From Limnomonas spitsbergensis (taxonomy: Eukaryota > Chlorophyta > Chlorophyceae > Chlamydomonadales): a stretch of 64,000 nucleotides of DNA. Made by a program: the position numbers and the translations under genes. Below are positions 47,501-56,500 of the stretch, piece by piece. The notes beneath the pieces are model-generated. The model did no database searches. It saw only the letters and a program-made list of their open reading frames with translations, and was not told where the DNA came from. Where the stretch lies: positions 62,001 to 126,000 of the forward strand of contig JAYJMM010000087.1 in NCBI GenBank assembly GCA_037349105.1, given 5' to 3'. The first letter of the stretch is position 1. Every line of letters begins with the position of its first letter.

Positions 47501-50500
47501 TCTGGTTAGGGCATGGGGATAGGCTATGTTCATTCGCCGCCCCATTTCCTGCTGCCTGTCTGCAGCGGCCCTGCAGCGGCTGCACGCCCGGATGGCAGCT
47601 GAGATGTCTGCATGGGAGCGGAGGGCCGCGACGGCGCTGCAGGAGGGGCGGCCGCGGCTGGAGGCACTGCTGCAGCGCGGGGGTGTAGATGCCGATCGTC
47701 TTTTGGAGGCTGGTCAGGGGGTGGCTGGGATTGCCTTGGAGCATATGGAGCGGGCAGAGACGCTTCTCAGGGAGGCTGAGGCGGCCAGGTGTGGTGTGAA
47801 GGGAAGGTGTGGTGTGGGGAAGGTGTGAAGGGAAGGTGTGGTGTGGGGTAGGTGTGAAGGGAAATTGTGGTGTGGGGCAGGTGTGAAGGGAAGGTGTGGT
47901 GTGAAGGGAAGGCGTGAAGGGAAGGTGTGGTGTGAAGGGAAGGTGTGAAGGTGTGAAGGGAAGGTGTGGTGTGAAGGGAAGGTGTATAGGGAAGGTGTGG
48001 TGTGAAGGGAAGGTGTGAAGGGAAAGTGTGGTGTGAAGGGAAGGTGTGAAGGGAAGGTGTGGTATGAAGGGAACATGGAGGGATGTGGAGTGGGTGGATG
48101 AGCGGCCAGTCATAGAGTGGGGAGGTGCAGGGATATGGTAACACGGATACCGATACGGATACCGATACGGATACCGATACCGATTAAGTCCTCCCTACTC
48201 TGCCGCCTCCACATCATTACTCACTCTCATAACACCTACTGCAACACCTACTGCAACACCTACTGCGACACCTGCTGCAACACCTACTGCAACACTTCCT
48301 AAAACACATCTTGCAACACCTTCGCGACCATGCAGCCTCGCAGCATCTCCGTATGTTGGAGCGGGTGTCCTGGCGAAGCAGGAACTTCTCCAGCAGCTCC
48401 AAGCCCTGCAGATTCAGCAGATCCAACAGATCCAGCAGATCCAGAACTTGGAGATGCAACATATCCAGCATATCCAACAGATCCAGACCTTGCAGCAGCT
48501 ACTGGTTGCCAAGCAGACGGTGAGAGGGGGGGTCAGGGTAGGGGTTAGCGACAGAGGGTCAGGGTTTGGGATACAGGATACGGGATAGATAGAGGCACTT
48601 GGTTTATACTGGTTGTACCAGTGGGGATAATAAGTGGTGGTTAAGAGTTTAGGGTTTAGGGTAGAAGACAGAGGGAGGTGGTGTAGGGTTTAGGGTAGAA
48701 GACAGAGGGAGGTGGTGTAGGGTTTAGGGTAGAAGACAGAGGGAGGTGGTGTAGGGTTTAGGGTAGAAGACAGAGGGAGGTGGTGTAGGGTTAAGGGTAG
48801 AAGACAGAGGGAGGTGGTGTAGGGTTTAGGGTAGAAAACAGAGGGAGGTGGTGTAGGGTTTAGGGTAGAAAACAGAGGGAGGTGGTGTAGGGTTTAGGGT
48901 AGAAAACAGAGGGAGGTGGTGTAGGGTTAGGGTAGAAAACAGAGGGAGGTGGTGTAGGGTTTAGGGTAGAAAACAGAGGGAGGTGGTGTAGGGTTTAGGG
49001 TAGAAAACAGAGGGAGGTGGTGTACAGTTGGGGACGTTAGAATACAGTACGGTGTAGGGTTTAGCATTTAGATACCGGAGTACAGGTGTTTTTTAGTGCA
49101 GGGTTTAGGGTTAGGGTTTATAGTGTAGGGTTTAGTGTTAAGATAGGTCATTTTGATGCTACACTTTACTGGAGATGAGTCATCATCCCGGCAACTTAAT
49201 TTAATCCGCCTGAATCATTTATTGAACCCCAGGAGTTATTAGAGGCGGAGCAGGCTGCAAGCCAGACCAAGCTCCATCTCCTCGCGACCACTGAGCGGGA
49301 CCGCGAGGTGGGGCTTGCGGATGGGCGGGAGGCAGCGTTGCGCGCCGAGGCCGTCGTCGCTGCGGCCCGCGAAGAGGTGGACCGAATGACGGTCGAGGCG
49401 GCGGGGCGCGAGCGGGCAGCGGCGGAGCAGGCCGCCGCGGCGGAGACGGAGCTCACCGCCTGGAGGCTGCGCGCCGAGGCGCGGGAGGAGGCTTTAGCAG
49501 CGTCAGAGCGGGCGCTAGCGGTGGCGCGCTCCGAAGCCGGACGTCTGAGCTCCGAAACCGCTGAGGCGAAGCTTCAGGTGGAGGAGCTTCGAAGCCAGCT
49601 CCGTGCCGCGCCCACCCACGCCACCGCCTCGGCCTCGAACCGGTCCCGCTCCCCCCCCTCCCCGACGCCGCGAGGGGAACTACTCCCCGCAGGTTTCAAC
49701 CCCCTCGTCGCTCCAGCTGGCACCGGCCGCGATCTGGGCGACGCCTCCTCGACATCGCCGCAGGGTGGGGGCCACGAGCGAGCGGTGGCCAGCCCTCATC
49801 GAGGCGGTCGGGTGCAAGCGGATGCTTTGCAAAATATCGTCCGCCAGGAGGTAGGTTCAGCATGTTTAGCCCTAAACCCTAAACCATAAGCCTCAAACCC
49901 TTAACCCTGGAATTGTTCACCAGGAGGAGTTCAGCGTGTGGGTTTGGGGATAGCGCCGCCGTGAGGGTAACGGCCCCCCTACCTCTGACAACCCCGGAGA
50001 CATTGGTTGACTTTTTTGCTTTGACCTAACAAAGTGGGAGACCGGCTGCCCAACCTTAGAAAACCTGAGACGATAGCACACAGAAACAGACCGGGTGCGC
50101 ATGTGGCCCTGGTCGTATTTTTGCGGGGGTATGAACTGGTCATACTAGTGTGGGTGCACTAGGAGGCTGAGCTGGCATGGCTGGTGGCTGATGAGCACCC
50201 AGCCCTCAACGCCTCAACCCTGAGCCCTCAACACTGAGCCCTCAATCCTGAGCCCTGAGCCCTCAATCCTGAGCCCTCAACCCTGACCCCTCAACCCTGA
50301 CCCCTCAACCCTGAGCCCTCAACCCTGACCCCTCAACCCTGACCCCTCAACCCTGAGCCCTCAACCCTGAGCCCTCAACCCTGAGCCCTCAACCCTGAGT
50401 CCTCAACCCTGAGCCCTCAACCCTGAGCCCTCAACCCTGAGCCCTCAACCCTGAGCCCTCAACCCTGAGCCCTCAACCCTGAGTCCTCAACCCTGAGCCC

Positions 50501-53500
50501 TCAACCCTGAGCCCTCAACCCTGAGCCCTCAACCCTGAGCCCTCAACCCTGAGCCCTGAGCCCTGCGCCCTCAACCCTGAGCCCTCAACCCTCAACCCTG
50601 AGCCCTCAACCCTGAGCCCTCAACCCTGAGCCCTGTGCCCCCAACCCCTGAATTTATTAACTCTAACGCCTAACCGTAGGCAGGATGAGCTGGCACGGCT
50701 AATGACTGGCCTCCTCTCCTTAATCCTGAACCCTAAATCACCGCGAGCTGTGGCTCAGCAAACCCTAAACCATAACGCTGTGCCCTTTTTCTTGAGCCCA
50801 ACCCGACTGCATACTGATTGGTGGCTGAGTTTTTTCTCTGAACCTTGGGCCCTGACCAACTGCAGGCTGAGCTGGCACGGCTGGTGGCTGAGGCCCGCTT
50901 GGCTCAGAAGGTATGTGCAACGCGCACGGAGGAGCTGGACCGCCGATCCGCACAGATCGATCAGGATCAGCGGGACCTCAGACAGCGGCAGGATCAGCTG
51001 GACCTCAAAGTGCAGCAGGATCAGCAGGACCTTAAGCAGCGGCAATCCGTGCAGGAGGAGCAGCGGCGGCGGCAGATGGAGCAGGATCAGCAGGACCTCC
51101 TGCAGCGGCAGGCGGCACAGGAGGGGAAGCAGCAGCAGCTTGAGGCATCTCGCAGCGAGGACAGAGGGCGGCTGGAGGCGGCGGGAAAAGGTGATTTTTT
51201 TTGATGTGTATACCGGTACTTATTGATTTGAAGTCCAGCGGAGCATCCCATTCAAGACACACAAGAAAAGTATGAACCCTTAACCCTAAACCCTTAACCC
51301 TAAACCATCAATTAGGTCGAGCACTAATTAGACTAGGACGCGCAGCAAGGTCAGGCAGTGCCGCACCTGGAGTAAATGGGCAGCTGGGGGCAACGGTGCA
51401 AGGTAATGTGACGGGTGGCAGCAACACGTCGGCAAACACTACACCCCCTCAAACCCTTCACCCTACACTCAAACACCTAAACGAAACCCTACCTCCCCAA
51501 CCCTAAAACCTACACACCAAACCATATACCGCCAACCCTGAACCCTAGACCCCTAACCCCTAACCCGAAGCCTTGAACCCTAAAACCTGAACCCTGAACC
51601 CTGAGCCCCTAACCCTAAGCCTTGCACTGGGAATCGTAATGGGAGTGCACCACTGTCCCACCCTGCCCATCCGCCTTCACCTCCCCAACTCATCATATTT
51701 TACTGAAATCCCGAAAATAACTGAAAACCAAAACAACACCCTGTGCAGCGGCCTTCATCTCTCAGCAGAAGCTGAACCCTAAAACCAAAAACCAAACCCT
51801 TAACCCTAAAAACCCTAAACCCAACACAACTCCCCGTGCAGCAACCTTCATCTCTCAGCAGAAGCTTAGCCCTAAACCCTAAACCCTAAACAGCTCCCTG
51901 TGCAGCGGCCTTCATCTCTCAGCAGAAGCTTAACCCTAAACCCTCAACCCTAAATCCTAAACAACTCCCTGTGCAGCAACCTTCATCTCTCAGCAGAAGC
52001 TTAGCCCTAAACCCTAAACCCTAAACAGCTCCCTGTGCAGCGACCCTCATCTCTCAGCAGAAGCTGGAGGCCGCTGTATCCTCGCTGTCCATTGAGCGCG
52101 ATTCCCTGGAGCAGCGAACCGCCCAGCTAAACCAGCGGGAGGCCGAGGCGCTCCAAACGCAGCGGGCACTGCTGGCCGACAGCGCGCGCCTGGAGGCGGA
52201 CAGGCAGGCCCTGGTAGCAGACAGGCAGGCCCTGGAGGCGGACAGACAGGCCCTGGTTACGGAGCAGCAAGCTGGGGAGGCCGCCAGGCAGGCGCTGCTG
52301 GCGGAGCAGCGGGCGCTGCATGCCGAGCAGCGGGCGCTGCTGGACGACCAGCGGGCGCTGCTGAGGGACCAGCGGGCGCTGTCGGTGCAGGCGGCGGCGG
52401 TTGAGGCGGAGCAGCGGGGGGCGGCCGAAGCCGCCGTTGAGGTGGAGCGGAGCGCGGGGGAGGTGGCAAGGCAGCGCCGCAGCCGGGCTGAGGAGGCGGG
52501 GAGGCTGCAGGGGCTGGGCAGGCAGCTGGAGGCAGACCAGGCGACGTTGATGGACGCGGCGAGGGAGCTGGCTGCGCGGGAGGAGGGGCTGGAGTGAGTT
52601 TGTGGGAGATCTGTGGGAGATCTGTAGGGCATCTGTAGGGCTTCTGTGGGAGATCTGTGGGAGATCTATGGGAGATTTGTGGTGGCAGACTTACGGGCCG
52701 TCTAGGTCCCCTTAACCCTGAATCCAATGTCCTTGACTCTTGATCCTTAACCCTGAACCCTTGCTGCACCAAGCGTCGAATTGGGAGGAAGCTGAAATTT
52801 AGCTGAAATGTAGCTGAAATGTAGCTGATGCACTCTTTCAAGTCAACACTGTTTTTTCCTGGCGGTGCAGGTCCCAAGCGCGACAGATGGAGGACGAGCA
52901 ACTGCGGGTGCAGCAAAGGGCCGATGAAGTCCATGATGCCGCGCTGGAGCTGGAGCAGCGCATCGAGGTGCTGCGCCAGGAGGAGGAGCGGCATCGGGAG
53001 CGGGAGGAGCGGCAGCGGCTGCTGGAGGCCGAGCTGGGCGTGCGGGAGGAAGAGCTGGGCGTGAGAGGGCGCGACCTGGTGCAGCTGGTGGACGCGAAGA
53101 GCAGGGGCCTTGAGCAGCTGCTGCAGCAACAGGTAAAAGTGGGAAAGCAGTCAGAAAAGTGCGATAGGGTAGGGGGGTAGGGGGAGCTGGGCTTGAGAGG
53201 ACGCGACCTGGTGCAGCTGGTGGACGCGAAGAGCAGGGGCCTCGAGCAGCTGCTGCAGCAACAGGTAAAAGTGGGGAAAGAGTGGGGAAATAGTAGGAAA
53301 AAGTGGGAAAAGTGGGGACGTGTGGAGGGGGTGGAGGAGCTGGGCGTGAGAACACGCAACCTGGTGCAGCTGGTGGACGCAAAGAGCAGGGGCCTCGAGC
53401 AGCTGAGCTTCCTGGGTGTTTGTTGGAGGCTGCATCAAGTTGGTTGGGTGTTGCGTCAAGTTGGTTGGGTGTTGCGTCAAGTTGGTTAGGTGTCCGTATT

Positions 53501-56500
53501 TTTGTTGCGCCACAAGTGCTCCTGCCCGCTTAACCCACTTTGCAGACCGAGGTGACAGCTGAATCTGTGCGGCTGGAGGTGCTTCGGATGTCGCTGGAGC
53601 AGCAGGTTGGGGAGGCGGAGCGGAGGCTGGTGCAAAGGGCGGCAGAGCTGCAGGACATGCAGGACAAGTTGGAGGCACAGGTGGGTAGGACATGGAAGCA
53701 CGATACGGTATGAAACGGCGCAATACGGCATATGTTAAGCCGGATTGTACTACCCAATTGCCACAATACGGCTCGATACGGCACAGGTTCAGCCGGATTG
53801 CGCTTCCATGGGGGAGGTGAGGCTCGTGCAAAGGGTTGTGGAGCTGCAGGTCATGTAGTAGAGTTCGGTAGCTCAGGTGTGTGGGGGGGAGGGTGGGGCA
53901 GAGGCTGGATCAAAGGGCAGCAGAAATGCCGGAAATGCAGGACATGCAGGAGAAGTTGAACTAGGCACAGGTGAGGAGGAGAGGCTGGTGCAAAGGATTG
54001 CTGAGCTGCAGGTCATGCAGTAGAATTGGAGGCACAGGAGAGGAGGAGGCTTTAATCTCCTCACCTCCAGCTTTCGTTTATTTCACACTGTCCCGTTTTC
54101 TTACTTCTTCTTCTTCATAGTGCGATATAGCAGTAAACAATGAAGTGCAATTGCACTGTGTTCCGCTTGCATGTACGGCTGGTATAGACCTCTTTATTGC
54201 ATGTCGGGTTCCCACTTTCGTTCATTAAAAGTCACTTCCCCCGTGCTGATAACTCGGATTACAATTATTACCTTTTCCTCTGGAAAAGGTAATGTGACTC
54301 TTCCTCTGGAAAGAGTGATGGGCGTTGCACCTCCGTGTTGAAAAAGGCAAGGCCCAGCCTCAGTCCTTAAAAATACATTTCAAAACATTTCATTACTTCA
54401 AAAAATCATGTCTCATTATTTTCGTTTACGCCGATTGGGAAGGCTGGCCAGCTGTTAGTAGGGAAGGGGGCACCATGCTGTCATTTTGAATGGGTCACAC
54501 TTTTGTTTGCCGCCTTGCCGGTATCTAACATGGACACACTTTTGATGGACAAGACAGAAGGGTGTTGAATGTTGATCAGTGTTTCTTTTAGCTGCTTCAG
54601 CTACAATTCAGCTACATTACGGCCTACGGCCATGGGGGCCTGGGGCAGCAAGTCCTGCTGCGCGGGCCACCGGCCATAGGTTGGTCAAGATTTTGTCCCA
54701 ACGGGCCCAGTGGTGGCCACCGGGCAGCCGCCTATGGGTGGTCCGGTGCCCAATAGAAGAAACACAGGTCTTGATGTTGTTTGCCTTTCCACATTTTTGA
54801 CGTTGCTTGGGGGCTGACAGAAACTGTTTTTAAAGAAAGCTACGCCCCGTGAGAGACACTGTGTTAACAAATATGTTAATTGTCGACATCACTTTTCCGT
54901 CGACAATTGTGGGGGTTTGCAGAGTTTAGCCGGGAGGGCGGCATGAACGAAATATATTTGATTCCTGCCCGAGGGCAGGATATTCAAATCAACAGTACGG
55001 TATCAGTCGTAAATCATAATAGGGAGTGAAGACAAGATGAGGGTTGAGGGTTGAGGGTTTGATGTTTGGGCTTTAGGGTTACGTGTTTGGGGTGTAGGGT
55101 TTGGTGCACACTCTGTTTCTGTTGTGGTCCCTGTCGCTCTTTTCTGATCTCCCGACCCGCTGTGCGCGGCCCCTTCGAGAAAGACTTCGGCTGGTTGTAT
55201 TGACCCCTTTTTACAAGCTGTTCTTTTTAACAGATGTTATCTTTGGAACAAAAAATATCCGCAGGCCTTAGAGCTGGACACGAGGACACAAGAGCAGGCC
55301 CGCAGCCCTCCTTATTTGCTGGAGCCTCGGCAGCTGCAGCCTGAGGCACATCGTTCCTCCTCAACCCGGGCCTGGGACGGGACGGGCATGAGCACCCAGC
55401 AGGGGTTCGAGCCCCCCGGCCCCCGCCGCCGGGACACTACCACCTCCACCACCCAGCAACAACAGTCCGGCAGCCGCCGGTACGTCGATCCAGACGGCGG
55501 GCGAGAAGGGAGTGGTCGTCGGGCGGAGGCTCGTGCGGAGACGGCCGACGGCGACGCGTGGGCTCGTGCAAGGCCCCGTCGGGACAGGGTTGAAGGAGAC
55601 AGGCGGTACGGCAGCGGGCGAGCAACAGCCGGGCGGTATGGAAGTGTCGAAAGTGCAGCTGCCGAGCGGTATGAACGCAGAACGACGTCCGGCTCCGGAC
55701 CGAGCGTCGACGCTTCGTACGGGCGAGACGACGAGGGCACCCCGGCGGGAGCCAGCAGCAGACCCCTTCCGTTGCCGCCTCTGTTGCTGGACGTCACTCC
55801 GGTCACAAAGCGCGCCGTCAGCGAAGAGGTGCCCTCAACCGCCCCGATGGCAGCGCAGGTGGTCGCCGAACGTCGCCGAAACTCGGAGGCTGCGACACCG
55901 TCGGACACCCCGTTGCTGGGTTCCGTGCCACCGCATGTCGCCGCCGCTGGGCAGCGTGGCAGCGGGGACTCGTCCTATTCTAGAGCAGGAGCGGTGCGTG
56001 CCTCGTCCGTTTTGGACTCGATCGGCGAAGGCGGAGGGCGTGCGGCTGCGCGGCTGCTGCAAGCCAGCTTCCAGCACCAAGCTGGCAGAGGGGCCGAGCG
56101 GGTACAGCGACTAAGCAGAATCGTGTCGGCTTTGGCGGCGGGCGAGGGCGGGCCGCAAGTGCGGCAACAGGTAGGTGCAAACTGAGTCCCCGGAGGAACC
56201 TTTAGGTTCCGAAGGGTGGGGTGGAATTCCTGCGTGTGTCTGTCTGTCCCAAATAGAAATGCAGAATTCTAACCCTCTCTTTACAGCATGTGCATGATGC
56301 AAGGAAATCCCTGAACCCTGACTGAAACCCTGAACCCTAAACCCTAAACCCTACATCAGGGGGTAATTCTCAGCTGGAAAGCCTGAGCCATATATCATAG
56401 TGTGGGATAACAGCTTAAAATCCTTCAAATATATTTGAATGCCTTTAAAACCCTAACCTTAACCCAAAACCGGAGGGTAGCCCTGAATAGGACAGCCGAA

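Noticed and set aside
52838..53382. Minus-strand ORFs opposite W25 and its tail copies
   Set aside because: They are antisense shadows of GC-rich coding sequence. The plus frame has matching splice phases and heptads.
55312..55908. Minus-strand ORF of 198 codons opposite W27
   Set aside because: W27 on the plus strand is open for 302 codons with phase-matched borders; the antisense frame has no independent support.
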